Source of the DNA: Latrodectus hesperus
Lineage: Eukaryota; Arthropoda; Arachnida; Araneae; Theridiidae
DNA length: 64,000 bases
Reading direction: 5' to 3'
Assembly (NCBI GenBank): GCA_037975125.1
Contig: CM075855.1
Span: forward strand, 79,415,445 to 79,479,444
Positions 1 through 13,136 of this stretch are shown here, in pieces. A model generated the notes under the pieces. The model had not been told where the DNA came from. It did not search any database and saw only the letters and a program-made list of their open reading frames with translations. Within the stretch, counting starts at the first letter, position 1. Each line of letters starts with the position of its first letter. The position numbers and the translations under genes are program-made.

Positions 1-134
1 CAAATATTTAAAATTATATGAACTTGTGTGAATTAAATAGTATATGCATTTTATCTTTGAATAGCGTTAAATTGTTTTCCGTTTTTGGTGTATTCATTCT
101 GCGTATAAACCTTAAAAAAATAGCATGATGTATA

Positions 135-1588
135 CAGGGTGATTCAAAACGTGGACAAACTTACATGATAGATCAGTCATACAACAAGGATCAAAAATCA
201 CATATGAACAGCGGGTCGCAACTGCGATCCGGAGCCGCTACAGGGCATCTAAAAAAATATATAACACAAAGAGAAGAAACGAAATCTTTATTGTTAATGA
301 CTCACTCACATGCAACTAATGTCGAGCTTACAGGAAATGCTCAAAGTTTCTTCCAGATGCATCGAGACACGCCTGGCATCTACGTTGCATGGAACAGCGC
401 ACCTTCTCAAAAATACCAGGTGTATCTCGAACACATCCTGCTGCCTCAACAATCCTTCCTACCAAGTCCTCCGGCGTTGCAACAGGTGTTTCATAGACAA
501 GGCCTTTTAAAAATCCCCATAAGAAAAAATTCAAGGGAGACAGATCTGGTGATCGTGGTGGCCATGCGATCGACCAATCCATCCGCCAGGAAAAGTAGCC
601 TGCAGATGTGCTCTGACGGCTGTGCTGAAATGTGCAGGAGCTCCGTCGTGTTGAAATCGAATGCGTCGACGAATAGGCATCGGAACATCATTCAGCATTT
701 CTGGTAGAACCTCTTGCAAGAATGTTAGATAAATGGAGCCGGTAAGTCTTTCTGGGAGAATGTACGGACCGAGTAAACAGTCTCCTACAATGCCACCCCA
801 CACGTTAATGGAACATTTTCGTTGTTCGCCATGCGGACGTATGGCATGGGGGTTTTCATCCGCCCACTTATGGAGGTTGTGAAAGTTCATCACACCCTCT
901 AATGAGAAGGCAGCCTCATCAGTGAAGAGAACACTTGCTGCGAAGTTTCATTCTGCATCATTTTCGTGCAAAAACCACCGTGCAAAATCCATACGTTTGC
1001 TGTAGTCTCCCAGATCCAGTACCTGGACGCGTTGTAAATGATAAGGATGTAGTCCTTCGTCATGTGCAATGCGCCAGACGGTAGATTGGGGGATATGGGT
1101 CACTCGGGATACAACTCGTGTACTTGTTGAAGGATTACGCTCCAGTTCTTGGACAACCCTTTCTTCAGCATCAACCGTCCGAGTTGTTCGTTGGCGACCA
1201 GTATCCAGCTTGTGCACGTCGAACGAGCCGGTTTCACACAATCGTCGATGCAGAGTGGCAAAGAATGAGCGGCTAGGCAACTGTCTACCAGGATATTTCG
1301 CACCATACATTCGCAAGGCTTCTCGTCCATTACATTTGGCCATGCCGTAAATTAAGTGCATGTCAGCCATTTCGCGGTGTGTGTAAGTAGCCATAATACA
1401 CCCAACGCATCCACGGCTCGAATGAAGACAATCTCCGTTTGCTCAAGTCGTGTTTGTTTAGTACGCCCTCTCGTGACTCTAGCGCGCTCTACAGGCGTTT
1501 GCGACCCACGGTTCATATGCGATTTTTGATCCTTGTTGTATGACTGATCTACCATGTAAGTTTGTCCACGTTGTTTTGAATCACCCTG
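135..1588 (-). mobile_element. Mariner/Tc1-superfamily DNA transposon, complete ends, dead
   Basis: Long terminal inverted repeats of roughly 95 bp begin CAGGGTGATTCAAAAC at 135 and end with the complement at 1588. The right repeat carries a 3-bp insertion relative to the left. The element is flanked by TA (133-134 and 1589-1590), extendable to TATA, as expected for IS630/Tc1/mariner target duplication. It is 1454 bp long and its only gene is a broken transposase on the minus strand. The near-matching repeats suggest a moderately old insertion. Boundaries and duplication are seen directly; superfamily placement rests on the transposase motifs. Confidence 0.93.
328..1394 (-). pseudogene. DUF4817/DDE transposase pseudogene
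   Basis: The reading frame starts at 1394 with a MATYTHREMADMHLIYG-type N-terminus and an early helix-turn-helix region of the kind annotated as DUF4817 in arthropod transposases. A TGA at 948-950 interrupts the frame just before the first catalytic block (VLFTDEA). The same frame resumes to 531 and contains the second catalytic aspartate in FQHDGAPAHF. A one-base-class frameshift near 560-585 separates this from the third block, PPRSPDLSPLNFFLWG, which reads on to 328. Full length would be about 350 residues, normal for this family. With one stop and one frameshift it cannot make active transposase. Confidence 0.9.
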
Positions 1589-1790
1589 TATATAAACTTT
1601 AAAAATATCTACACATATGTCCAACAATTTTTTTAGCATTTTACTAATGATTTTTGATTCTTAGATATAGTGTACAATGATTAGTTATTATTGTGAATAT
1701 GTGAGCGAGAAATAAGTATTAAAACCACCAAAATGTGATAGTTTTAAAAGTAAAAATAAAAGGCTTCGTTTATAAACTTGACCAATTTTT

Positions 1791-1792
<2 letters not shown>

Positions 1793-1859
<67 letters not shown>
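1793..1859. repeat. (TA)n microsatellite
   Basis: A nearly pure run of alternating T and A of about 66 bp. The small ORF reading through it as alternating Tyr-Ile is an artefact of the repeat. Confidence 0.98.
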
Positions 1860-1863
<4 letters not shown>

Positions 1864-3427
1864 AGATATTGTATTTCTGCGTTTAAAAATGTTTCTGCAG
1901 ATACTGTATTTGAGTTAAATATTAACTATGTAGACACGTACCCGTTGTTTGACAGCCTGGTCAAGATATTCCTACTACCAAAAGCCGTTATATGCTATAT
2001 GAACATACATCACGTATTGCAATTAAGAACTTTTTCCGAAGGCCGGTAATCAATATTCACCTGTCACAGGTGAAACCCTTTCGACACCACGTAGCGGACA
2101 GCCGAAGGCCATTGTAAGCATTTTAATACTCATTGCGTATTGTCTTCCGGGAGGACAGTTCATAGATAGTTTGCCGTATTCATATATCACAAAGGAGGAA
2201 ACCCGGAAAACTCCTCAGCACCTACCCCGAAAGATATATACCTTGAGCAGAAGCGCAGCACCTACCTCGTTGTTCAGTGGCTGGAATCGAATTCTACACT
2301 CGGTTTTTGTGAACCCTGGAAAATTCTCAAACACTCACTCACCGACAAATGTTACAAATATGTAGAAATTGTTCATAATTGCCTTATAACAGTTATCATC
2401 CATTAAGCTTTCCACTATGGGGGTCAAAATATTTATATTCGACAGAGGAACTCGTAAAAACAAACATCTGTCCCCTGTTCAGTTGTGATAGGAGTCAAAC
2501 CCATGACCTCTTATTCTTAAGAACACACTCTTTAAATAGGCCACGGTGAAATCTGTATGCACTTTATTCGAAGGTACTTACCAAGGATTTGAAAAAAAGA
2601 AAAGTTGGGGTGATTTTAATTTTACGTGATTATTCTTAGTTGGCATTCATTGCATAAATTGCTGGTGAACGTGTAAAATTATAAATAAATTGTATTAAAA
2701 TTAGACAACTATAAGAAAATAAAAATCTAGGTTTGTTCACATGTATAAAGTTGCAAAATATTTCATAGAAAATAGTATGGCATTCTGTATAATTAGGTTA
2801 TTAAATTTATAAAATATAAGAGACAGATTTGTATTATGTAATTAGACTAAAATGCTCCGAAATTATACCCAAGACTTATTGCAATTGTTTATGAAAACGG
2901 TTATCAATCATTTTTCTTTGTAATTTCAAGTTTATTTGTTGCTATGTGAAATAGTTAAGTTGTGAATATATTTTTTTAATTCTGTCGGTGATTAAATTTT
3001 TTTTCCTGCAAGAGTAAATTTTTTAAAAAACTATAAATTTGTATTTACTGAACTATATTATAATATTTTTAGAATTGTAAGTGCTAAAATTTACTGGCAT
3101 TTTTGGAGATTTTTCGCAGAAAATTATGAAAACTAAACGGATTAATCAAATCAACTTTTTGATGTCATTTTTTTAAAGGGTCAGAAATTGGGCGCTTAGT
3201 TAAAATAAAAAATTATAACAATGTTTTTTAACAATGCAAAATTAGATGCGGAATGAAATTATATTTTGTCATGTATCAACTGTTATTTAAAAAAAATTTA
3301 GTTTGAAGGAATTCATTAGTAAGATTGCAGGTCTGGTAAATCCTAAATTAGATAATAAATCTGTATATCTCTCTTTAGAGTATTTTTTTTATTTCTGCAT
3401 ACAGTAAGATTAAGTAATTATAATATA
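1860..3427. other. AT-rich intergenic DNA with one SINE scar
   Basis: No supported gene. The part at about 2041-2340 is less AT-rich than its surroundings and may be an unrecognised repeat; its short ORF (2171-2365) shows no domain I know. From 2560 to 3427 only AT-rich sequence is visible. Confidence 0.5.
2440..2547 (-). repeat. tRNA-derived SINE fragment
   Basis: On the minus strand the stretch around 2490-2545 reads like a tRNA head: a GGCC...TAGAG-like A-box region followed by a loose B-box near GGGTTTGACTCC (about 2492-2503). The body is too short and decayed to assign to one of the better copies in the window. Confidence 0.45.
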
Positions 3428-4826
3428 CTGCCCGACATTGAAAATGCAACACTAAGAAGGTATTGCCAGAAAGTGACGAAATTATGCAAACAGAGAAAGA
3501 CAGCAACAAACAGCAAGTGATCTGTTGTGGACGGCGATACATGAAGTAACTCGTCTAGGCACAGAATTAATGATAGTACGGATGGCGTCCTGAGGAATGT
3601 GGCTCTCCATTCCTTGTCAACCATTTGCCAAAATGAGTTTTCTGAAGGAAGCAGTGGCTAGATCTGTAATGGCGTTCAATCATGTCCCAAACGTGTTCGA
3701 TTGGTGAGAATCTGGCTATCACGGTGAGACCAAGGAAGCAGCTGTATACCTTGTAGGGCATGTTGGTTGATGCGAGAAATGTTCCGTCGGGGGTTATCCT
3801 GCTGATAAACATTATTTGGCATCCCCTAAGGTAGGGGGTCTCATCGCCGCAGCACACCATCCACGAAATGTTCAGCTGTTATAGTGCCGTGAAGACGAAC
3901 TAGAGGTGGCCAGGAATCGTACGCAATGATGCCCCAAACCATGATGCCGCGTTGTCGTAAGGTGTGGCGTTCCACATTTGCTGCAAGATTGGACCTGTTT
4001 CCACGTCAACACCACACTTGTAGGAGGCGACTATCACAGAAGAAACAGAAGCGTGAGCTACGCTTCTATTTCTTCTGAGAAAACGATCCTGTGCCACGCC
4101 GTCGTCCACATCCTTTTAATCCGGTCCCATTCCAGACGATGGCGTCTATAATGTGGGCTCAATAGCAGTCTTCTTAACAGACGCCATGAGCACTGGTCAC
4201 CAGCAATCAATCGAAGGCAAGCGGTTCTGCTCAAAATCGGAGCATTCAGGGTGTTTTGCATATGTTGCAGAATTACGGTGCTTTGCGGGGGCCACCTCTG
4301 CCTCCCATCGGACGCATCGATACACGCGTGCTCACGTCACACGGGCTACAACAGCACCCCGCAAACTTTCCATATTCCATTGTTCCAACCATTTTCACGA
4401 CAGCCGGTGCACTATGGACGCGTCCACGTGTATCAGATGCGATTACTCATAAGGACCAGCCTCCCCTTCTCAGTCCGATCACCATGTCCCTCGTCAACTT
4501 GTCAGTTTGCTGAAACCGACACCGTTGACGATCGCCTGGCATTTTCTGAAATCACAAGCGTCTTTTGCTATGAGAACAAACTTTCAACGATTATTTTCCA
4601 AGAAGCGATAATGGTGCGAATATTGCCCACTCTGTCAGTTCCTCACCTTATCTTACGTTACCTGGAGAGCCTTATCCTCCTCACCTTATCTTACGTTACC
4701 TCACCTTACCTGGAGAGCTGCACATTTCACGTCATTTGCATAACTTGGTAATACTCGTCTACTCTGAGATTTGCATAATTTTCTGGTCACTCCTAATTGG
4801 TGTTCAATTTTCAATGTCAGGCGGTG
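3428..4826 (-). mobile_element. Tc1-like DNA transposon, degraded
   Basis: Left end CTGCCCGACATTGAAAATGC (3428) and right end, on the complement, CACCGCCTGACATTGAAAAT (4826) form imperfect inverted repeats that share further blocks about 45 bp in, around GAAATTATGCAAA. TA dinucleotides flank both ends (3426-3427 and 4827-4828). Length is about 1.4 kb. The internal gene runs on the minus strand and is heavily damaged. A short local duplication (CTCACCTTATCTTACGTTACC twice, 4641-4717) lies between gene and right end. Confidence 0.85.
3580..4542 (-). pseudogene. Tc1-like DD34E transposase pseudogene
   Basis: The likely start is the ATG at 4542, giving an N-terminus rich in basic residues followed by a helix-turn-helix-like region with early stops. 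The first catalytic block reads AWHRIVFSEE (about 4070-4120), with glutamate where the family has aspartate. The third block is split by a frameshift: LLPWSHRDS in one frame and SPIEHVWDMIERHYR in the next (about 3640-3720). Several stops and shifts separate these pieces. The ancestral protein would be about 320-340 residues. Clearly inactive. Confidence 0.82.
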
Positions 4827-5284
4827 TATATTATCGGAGAAAACACAACTGCGATAAAAAAAATTTCTTATCGCAACAATTATTTAGCATAAAAATATTA
4901 TAATTTTTTTAAAGAGAAACTACTGGAAAAAAATACTAAATATAAGAAAAACTATTCCAATATATAATTTCTAAAGACAAGAATTTCTAATCAGAAAATT
5001 AAATTAGACCTACAAATAACCTATAAATTTAGAACCATCAAGAGAGTTTTCCGGAGAATTTCTCGTATCTCCAAATTAATGAATCTTCAGAATTTCTTAC
5101 AAGGATTGCTTGAAATGTATCTATAAATAATTAAATATATGATTACAATTTAATTAATATAATTAAAGGTAGCTTTACTTTCGAGTCTGTATAGCACAGA
5201 AAAATGTGAGTTCGGTCATTATTGATTCCCCAATCTTTTTCGGGTTGATAAAGACATTTCACCAGACTAACTTCATTGCTGGAA

Positions 5285-5420
5285 ATTGAATAGACAGCAG
5301 TCTGGCCTTCAGCTCAACAATTTGTGTGTTCGATTCCCATTTCGTAAGGGAATGTTCATAGCAGCTCCAAAAATTCTCTTTAAACTATTGATCCATGATG
5401 AATGAATTGAGTTAGTAATT
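5285..5420 (+). repeat. Decayed tRNA-derived SINE (SINE-1-like)
   Basis: The segment CAACAATTTGTGTGTTCGAT followed by TCCC (about 5317-5340) is a B-box in the setting seen in the better SINE-1 copies here (GTTCAACAGTTCGTGGGTTC...). No clear target duplication remains. Confidence 0.5.
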
Positions 5421-6003
5421 GGATTGAGGACCGTGATCCAAACAATTTGATCATTTATAAACTTTCGATATGTTACAAAATTCGCGTTTTAAGTTTCTTA
5501 GAACTTTTTTGCTTTTTAAGAATTGAAAAATGTAATATTTTATTATATTTTCAATTACAAATCGAAACAGATTGCAAGTTTTCAAAAGTGCGTGTTAATC
5601 ATATTTCGTTCAAAATCGTCAAGGAGCAAATAGAATTGCATAACCTGAATCCTTTTGTAATTCCGTATTAAGAAAAAGGATAGAAACTTATAAAAAGTTG
5701 AACAAATAAGTAATTATTCCTTTAACGTGTAGAACATTATCAGTCAAGTAGTTCAAGTTTCCGAACTGTATATGGCATAATCTCCATTTTCGTCAACTAT
5801 TTCTACCTCCTTATGGAGAAAGTAATGTATAAGATCTTTCTAGATACGCAAGAAAATATAACTGTTTTGTAATATTTTCTTGCCTATAGAGTTCTATCGC
5901 CAGACTGTTGTATGCTGATTTACACACAAACGCAACATACAATATTCATAATAAAATATAAAAGAAATTAAAAATTGTATCACGATTTGACAAATAGGAC
6001 TTA

Positions 6004-7613
6004 CAGTTGGCAAAAAAAGTATTAGAATAAAGAGAAATTTGTAGTTTTCAAGTTAACATAATCAAGTAAATCGTATTATCAGTTTATAAATGATAACATT
6101 TTCTTAGAAAATTATAACTAGATAAAAAATAAAATTTAAAAATAATTACAATATTATTAAAATAAAAATAACAAAATTTGGATAGCAAAAAAAGTATTAG
6201 AACAGAAGCAGAAACATGCAAATTACAACGCTGGTGACTTCATTAAACTTTCAAGGTTACTTTCAACCGTATCAATGTCAAGGGCACTTGTCTCATTCGC
6301 TGCTAATTTGTAGAAATTCAGTTTACGTGGACTTTTCCTGCCAAGGCACCCAATATAAAAGAGATTTCACTTGCGAAGAGAGAACAAATCTTTCACCTGC
6401 ACAATAGTGGTCAAAACATTTACGAGAAATTTCCAGTAAGTTGAATGTTTCACTTTGCGCAATTCACAACATTTTAAAAAAGAAAAATGAAATTGAGGTT
6501 GTGGATAATAGGCCAAGATCAGGGAGACCAAGCAAGCTAACTGTCAGAGAAAAACGACAAATGGTTAAAGATGCTCTATAGTATCCGACAGGAAGTGCAA
6601 GGATGTTGCCCGCAAATACTGAATCAATCTCAGGAAATGTTGTAACACCTAAAACAGTTAAAAATGTATAGCATAATGCTGGTATAAAAGGAAGAAGGCC
6701 AAGGAAAAAACGCTTTATTTCAGAAATCAATGGAAAGGAACGCTTAGAATTTGTCAAAATTTATAAAAATAAATCATTAGATTTCTGGAAAAACGTTATT
6801 TTCTCTAACGAGAGTAAAGTTGAAATTTTCAAACCTAAACACGTGCTCACAGTTTGGAGAAGAAAAGGAGCTGCTTTTCGGGCTCAAAATGTACAGAAAA
6901 CTATAAAGCACAGAGGAGGGAATGTCATGGTCTAAGACTGTATGGCTTACAATGGAATTGGAAATCTCCATTTCATTGATAATAAAATGACAGCTTTGTC
7001 ATATATTGAGGTGTTACGAGATAACTTGGAAGATAGTGCAAAGAAATTAGCTTTAGGGAAGACATTCATTTTTCAACAAGACAAGACTCCAAACATACTG
7101 CCAACAAAACCAAAGAATGGCTATTATATAATGCTCCCGAAGATTGGTAACTGCCCCACAGTTCCCAGACCTGAATCCTATAGAACATTTGTGGCATCTA
7201 TTGGATGAAAAAGTGAGAAAATTCCCAATAACAAGTAAAGCAAGCTTTGGAAAATGCATGGACCACCATGTCATCAAACGTCACCAAAGATTTGGTGGAT
7301 TCTATGCAAAGACGTCTGGATGCAGTAATTTCAGCAAAAAAACTACATACCAAGTATTAGTATCACGTTTGAATTTTTAGTTATTTTATGTATGATGCAA
7401 TATTGAAGTCCGATGTTCTAATACTTTTTTTGCAATGCAAATCTCCTTTTATTTTAATTTTTTAAATTCTATTGATTTTAAATATTTCTTTCTTACTCCA
7501 TAAGTAATTATGTAAAAGTATTACATAATATAAATACTATGTGACAACTATTTCATTTTATTACCTTGATAACTTAAAATTTACTACTGTTCTAATACTT
7601 TTTTTGCCAACTG
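6004..7613 (+). mobile_element. Tc1-like transposon with double (IR/DR) termini, copy 1
   Basis: The outer repeats are CAGTTGGCAAAAAAAGTATT at 6004 and its complement ending at 7613, flanked by TA (6002-6003 and 7614-7615). The core GCAAAAAAAGTATTAGAAC recurs at about 6184-6203 and, inverted, at about 7414-7434. Each end therefore carries two repeat units about 176 bp apart, the IR/DR layout known from Sleeping Beauty-type elements. The transposase runs on the plus strand. A second copy lies at 22339-23876 in the opposite orientation. Confidence 0.92.
6400..7379 (+). pseudogene. Tc1-like transposase pseudogene, copy 1
   Basis: Readable blocks, in order: an AT-hook/GRPR-like linker RPRSGRPSKLT (about 6515), the first catalytic block NVIFSNESKVEIF (about 6790) with Asn in place of the expected Asp, a TAA inside GGNVMV/DCMAYNG (about 6933), the second block FIFQQDK (about 7070), a one-base deletion directly after it, and PDLNPIEHLWHLLDEKVRKF (about 7162-7221) in the shifted frame. 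Additional stops are TAG at about 6580 (private to this copy) and TAG at about 6669. The product would be about 330-340 residues if intact. It cannot encode active enzyme. Confidence 0.88.
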
Positions 7614-7615
7614 TA

Positions 7616-10600
7616 TTTAACAAGATATTTTTAACACTTAAAAATACTTATAATACTGTAATAAAAAGTATTCCATCGTTAATTTTTTTCTCTTTTAGAT
7701 ACGAGTAAAATGTTCTGGTACAACCAAACACAAATTTACTATTGAAATAATTATAAAATTTTAAATGAAACTATTTTAAAAGTCTTTAAACAATGATTTT
7801 TGGAATTAATTTAATATTAAATTATAAAAAATTTAATGTGTTTTTTTTCTATTTTTGCAAAGCAAACTGGAAATATAAACGTTTTAATCAGAAAACTAGA
7901 AAATCATTGCTTTTATTAAAAATATATAATTTTTACAAATAAATAACTGAAATTATGTTACCATAAATTCCAACAAAAAGAACCTAAATTAAGAATTATT
8001 AGAGCTATTTGCTGAAAGATTTATCAAAACTGATAATGTCAAATTTGATCTACTCGTATGACAGATTCAAATGTAAGCGAAAATTTAAATTACAATATAA
8101 AGAACTTTTGTGGGAACATATTTCACAGCTTTTGATTATACAATTTAGGTAGAACATGCGAATCATTCAACTCCATTTATTATCTAAAAAAAATTGCAAT
8201 ATCTAGAAAGAGTAATTAAAAATTTTCGTCTGCTAATTTCTGTGAATTCCAAAAGAGAATGTATTTCTAGTTTTCGGGGGAAAATTGAAATTTGGAAAAA
8301 AATATCGATATTTACATCGTTCTTAACTTTGTTAAATTTTGTTATTCAAGCGCCAGAATGTAAGCTGCTCATTGGAAACTAATAGAGACATGGAATGCTT
8401 GAAAATATCATTTAAATACAAAATTATTAAATCAAGTCAAAATACAATGCCATTTTGGGAAAACCATTGAGTTACAATGCCGTTTGGACTGTAAATCAAT
8501 GGTTACAATCAAAAGGGGTCAAAATACCATTTCAAAATCAAAATACAATGTCATTTTGAGAAAACCAAAAACACTCTTAAGCGTGTGAAAGCTTATTGAA
8601 ATATTTGCTGCATTGGCGAAAATAAAAAGAATACTAAATTTGTCATTTAAAAAATAATTTTGTGTGTGGAGTATAGAAAAAGGGTTCTGGTGTTATGTAA
8701 TTATTTTTTCTACTTGAGTAATAGTTCGCAGATGACAATTATGAAAGGAAGAAACGTCTATTATTAAAACAAGTAGAGAGCGAAACTTAAAATAGGAAAT
8801 TAGCTGAAAAATTTCTATATGCTAGCTCTGCCACAAGAAATTTTCACTATAAAAGAAAATTCAAAAATTTAGTTATCACTTACACCGATTGAATGTTCTT
8901 ACATATTTTAAAGAGATATATATATATATGTGTGCTGAAGAATCGTTTATTTATCTTTAGTATAACAAAAAAATCACAATTATCCAATAGTCTTCATAAC
9001 TGTAACCAAACTAAATTATAAAACGGTGTAAATTGATTTTAAAATCGAGAAGATAATCGCGCGCGCGGCTCTCTTTGGACACTAAGCTTTCTTTTTATTT
9101 TAAAGCTATATATTACACAATTAAAATCATTATGAACTTTCATTTAAGGGTCTTTACATGTATATAGAATATTTAACCAATGATCGCTAACCAACCACGC
9201 TCAAGGATTTTTAAAAAAGCTTTGGAATTGCAGACTGATTTGATCAATGCAATTTTAAGAATCTCGGTTTGAAACCTTACATTTCATTCATAAACCTCCT
9301 TACATTGACGGTCAAGCCGTACAAGTTGGCTGCAATGTTAGTGTTTAACAATTTTTTTGTGTGTGCTTGAAACAAAGCTTAATTAGCTAGCATTTCAAAT
9401 TATTAATATTTTTAAAAACTAATACATTGTATTTTTAAACTTAAATTTCTCCCACATTATGAAAAAAATGCTTAGAACGAGAAATTCTTTTTTATAGAAT
9501 TATTTAAATTGTTAAATTTTCATTAATATTTTTAATAATATTATTTTGCTTATTTTACACAAGTATAAGAAATTCGTTTTTGCTTATGTTCAACATATTT
9601 TTTTTAAGTTTTAATTTCATACGAAGATAAATTAAGAAAACATTTTTAGAAGTGTTTTCAATTATTCTGTTAACAGCAGTAGTATGTGGCAAAGTGCACT
9701 TCTGGATCCCCATGATAGAATACTTATAGCACGCTATAAGTGCCACTATTTTGAGCCACATTCAGCTAACGTGGTCAATACCTACGTCAACACCCTCCTA
9801 TCCACTTGTTGCTCATAGTTAGCATGTAAGATTGAAATATTTTGTTGAAGTTACAGTTTTGATAACATTACTATTTTTCAACGTTTGTCTAAATGAGTAT
9901 TAATGCTTATGACTTTAAAAGAAAAACCTCTCTCATGCTTGTTTATATTCCCCAACTTAATATAATTTTTCACTTTTTTACTTGTACAAGTTCATTGTGA
10001 GTTTAAAGTAGAACTTTCTGTAAAAAAATGATTTGATTTTAGAAAAACTCTTTGTTTTAATTATTCCATTTTAAAATTATAAACATACGTATTCAGTTGG
10101 TTTTTAATGCAAACAAAATGCAATTTTTTATTATGATGATTTACTTTAAGAAAGCAAAATTTCTTAGATAAAATTTCAAAGATAAATTTGTAGTCAACTT
10201 TAATTTTTAAATTTAAGCCTATGTTAGAAATATTTTAATTAACTTCGCTTATTTAAATTTTTCTGTTACCTTAATTTTTACACAAAACAAAGTAAAATTA
10301 AAAATTTATACGAGCTCAATTTCAAAATGTCATATTTCATAAAATTATATTCTTATTGAAAATATTAAGTTTTTATTTTAGTATAATTAACTCCAAATAT
10401 TTACTCAGCAACTTTATCTGGCAACTTTATATTGCTAAGATACGAGACAACCGAAGCAGATTAAATATGCATTGTTCGAGACACATAAGACTGCCTCTTT
10501 TTATACAGACATAATAGTTTTCTCTACAAACACACAACTTAAACTTGAATACGTTATAAATTCCTTTTGAATTATCGCAAGAAATTTAAATAGTCGCGTT

Positions 10601-13060
10601 GTTGCTAGATATTTCCAGATCAAAAGATCTATATCAAAAAATAGAGTCACAGTCAAGTCCTTTTTACGGAATTCATGTCCATTATTTATCAGATTTTTAA
10701 CAAAGGGAAAAACACGAGAAGCCAAGACTCGTTCTAAATTGAAGTATAAAACAAATTGGTTTCTTTCAACACCTTTTGACCAAATATTCCAGTTAAAGCA
10801 TCATCCTGATATATTCTGTAATATATACTTCATCTCTTTGTTATTACATTGAAGGCAGCTAAAAGCTATAGCAAATTGTAAAATCCTACAAATCTGAATT
10901 GGTTTGGCATGATTTCAAACTTTCATCACACACACACACGGAGAGAACCGAACAATAAAACTAAATCAATGGCTTGGAGAACATTTTTTATGAAGACTAG
11001 TTTCTAATTTAGAATCATTACAATTCACAGTCAACCTAAATACATTTGTCAAGCATTTTTACTCTCGTAATATTTAATTTCATAAATTACTTACAGTGGC
11101 AATTTTAACTTAACACATGAAGTACTCACCTAATCACTTGCAGAAGAAATAAAATGCAAATTCAATTTATCACTCTATCCATACTTTTTACTCTTACACT
11201 ATTTCAAATTATTTTTAAATTTGATGCACTTTCATTTATGTTTGAAATTTAAGTGTTTGAAGTTTTGAAAGAAACTAGACACACAAAAGTCGCAAGTGTT
11301 ATTAAAACTCCAATTTCTTGCATGCTTACCAAAATCGCAATTCCGTCGTAATAAATCAGTTTGGCGCATTTATCGCCGTACCGGTCCCTCGTGCTTTGTC
11401 AGATTATTTATTAAGATTAAACGAATGTTCCACTTACACAATTACTATGCAATCCACTATTAATGGAAATTATTGCTACACAATAGAATATATATAATTA
11501 CTGTTGCTATCCTGGTCTGTTTCGTGCGGGAATTTTATGTACATTACTATAATTTATATGTGCATTACTATGTAATATTGTACATTTTGAAAAAGTTGAA
11601 ACTAATTAAAGAGAAATATTTCAAAAAGACTACAGTGTAGAGAATTTTCTATACCCAAGTAGTTTTAAGCCCATAGAACCATGTTTTTGAGTAGTGGATC
11701 TGAACGCGCATGAACACAAATTAAACTGTGTGTAGAAATTGAATATTCTCAATTTAAAGATTATGGTGTAGATTCCGAAAGATTTAGATATTCGAGCTGA
11801 TCAAAGAATTAAGCGATTTATAATTAGAATGGTAATTTATGATTTTAACTTGTATTGATGAGCTCGTTAGAGAAGGATTTAGCTTTAATTTGGAATAAAA
11901 ATGTAAAGAAAAAATTTATATTCTACACATTTCAGAGAAATTAAAAAAATATCACTAAATATAATTAAACTAAGAAGTTTTTCTCCTCATCCCTAAGTGT
12001 TCCAACATTCACCGAATTAATTTGAATTAAACTTATTTAGCACCAGTTGCACGTTTATTAGATATATTAAATAAATACCTATTATACAATAAGTGCTAAA
12101 TTACGCATTTCCCCCCCCAAGAGCTTTAAAAATTTTCATAAACTTGTCAAAATATTTATCGCGTTATTTTTTGTGCATCTAAACATATGTGTCAACACTA
12201 CACAAGAGACAGAGCTCAGGTATCAACTTCGTCTCTTCACGACGATTGTCTAAAGTTGTATAGTTGCACCTGATTTTCAGCTTTTATCTGCGGAAATTGC
12301 TATAAGAGTTTACTATGAATTACACGCTACTCTGGTTTAATCCTATGTTGGTCACTCACTCATTCTCTGCATGCGAGGGCTAATTAAGTCATGAGCAGTT
12401 TCAAATTCATTCTGAACCACCCCAAATGTTTGACTACCAGCCCGCCGATTTATTGGTATGGGGAAATTATATTTTTCTTAAAAAAGAAAACTCAACCGTC
12501 TTAAGTTTATTCTGATCGTCATGGAATTCAACCAGGCTGTTCACTACGCTGGTCAAAACATTTGACTTATTGCCCGGGAGAGTTAATATGTACCAGGTTT
12601 TCCCTCTTTATTTGAAAATAAAAGCTCCAAGTGTCTCAATAGGTCAATAACAAAAATCTCCTTGTGAAATTTAGAAAAAGACCATTTATCTGATATTCTA
12701 AGAACTTCGTGTGTTTGATATAACTTTTTAAAGGTGAATGAAATTTCTAAAAAACTGTCATTTTTTATTTTGTTTTACCTCTGTCACTTTATATATAGTC
12801 CTAGATTGGGAATACTTATCTTAACGAAAATGTCATTTCGATGTAATTTTTTAGATCAATTCACACATTTCAGACTAAACATTTACTGCATTTGTATATT
12901 TAAGTTTTCAATTAATATTAAAATTATCTTCACCCAGCGTCCAAGTTGCGGTAGTAATTTTATTAATTATTCATATTCAAGAAAACTTCATCGAAAGTAT
13001 GCATTTAATTACGTTTTCAAAATTTGAGCCGTTCACTTGGCTGAACACTTGAGCAGCGAA
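7616..13060. other. AT-rich non-coding DNA
   Basis: No gene supported. Visible items are a diverged direct repeat at 8432-8566, a short (TA)n at 8918-8930, a (CA)n at 10928-10940 and a 9-bp C run near 12110. A GT-AG style donor (TTTTG/GTAAGC) on the minus strand near 11333 follows a slightly CpG-richer block at 11335-11400, but I could not tie it to an open exon. Confidence 0.55.
8432..8566 (+). repeat. Degenerate direct repeat
   Basis: Two related units share TCAAAATACAATGYCATTTTG with a following GGGAAAACC or GAGAAAACC (8437-8465 and 8538-8566). A weaker intermediate unit, GAGTTACAATGCCGTTTGG, lies between them near 8470-8488. It looks like an old tandem array rather than a coding unit. 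Confidence 0.6.
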
Positions 13061-13067
13061 AAATTAC

Positions 13068-13136
13068 CTTTTCTGCTGATTCTGTTTCTTCTTCTCGACC
13101 CATTTCTTCCTGGGCTTTTTCCCTTCTTGCGTCCAT
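13068..13136 (-). CDS. Possible first coding exon, Glu/Arg-rich, 23 codons
   Basis: On the minus strand an ATG in good context (CCAATGGAC, start at 13136) opens 23 codons of strongly charged sequence beginning MDARREKAQEEMG. The frame ends at an AAG/GTAATT splice-donor-like boundary at 13068 in phase 0. About 200 bp upstream, at 13341-13362, lies a compact promoter-like block. An alternative start at 13143 gives a Lys/Arg-rich frame instead. I found no convincing second exon at lower coordinates, so the product is unknown. This is a hypothesis from sequence context only. Confidence 0.3.

Noticed and set aside
1735..2049. 104-codon ORF with a long Tyr-Ile run
   Set aside because: It reads through the (TA)n microsatellite; no conserved part.
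4153..4751. Plus-strand ORFs of 85-166 codons
   Set aside because: They are antisense shadows of the Tc1-like transposase pseudogene at 3580-4542.
10501..10725. 74-codon minus-strand ORF below the candidate promoter, tested as a further exon
   Set aside because: No acceptor in a suitable phase and no recognisable domain.
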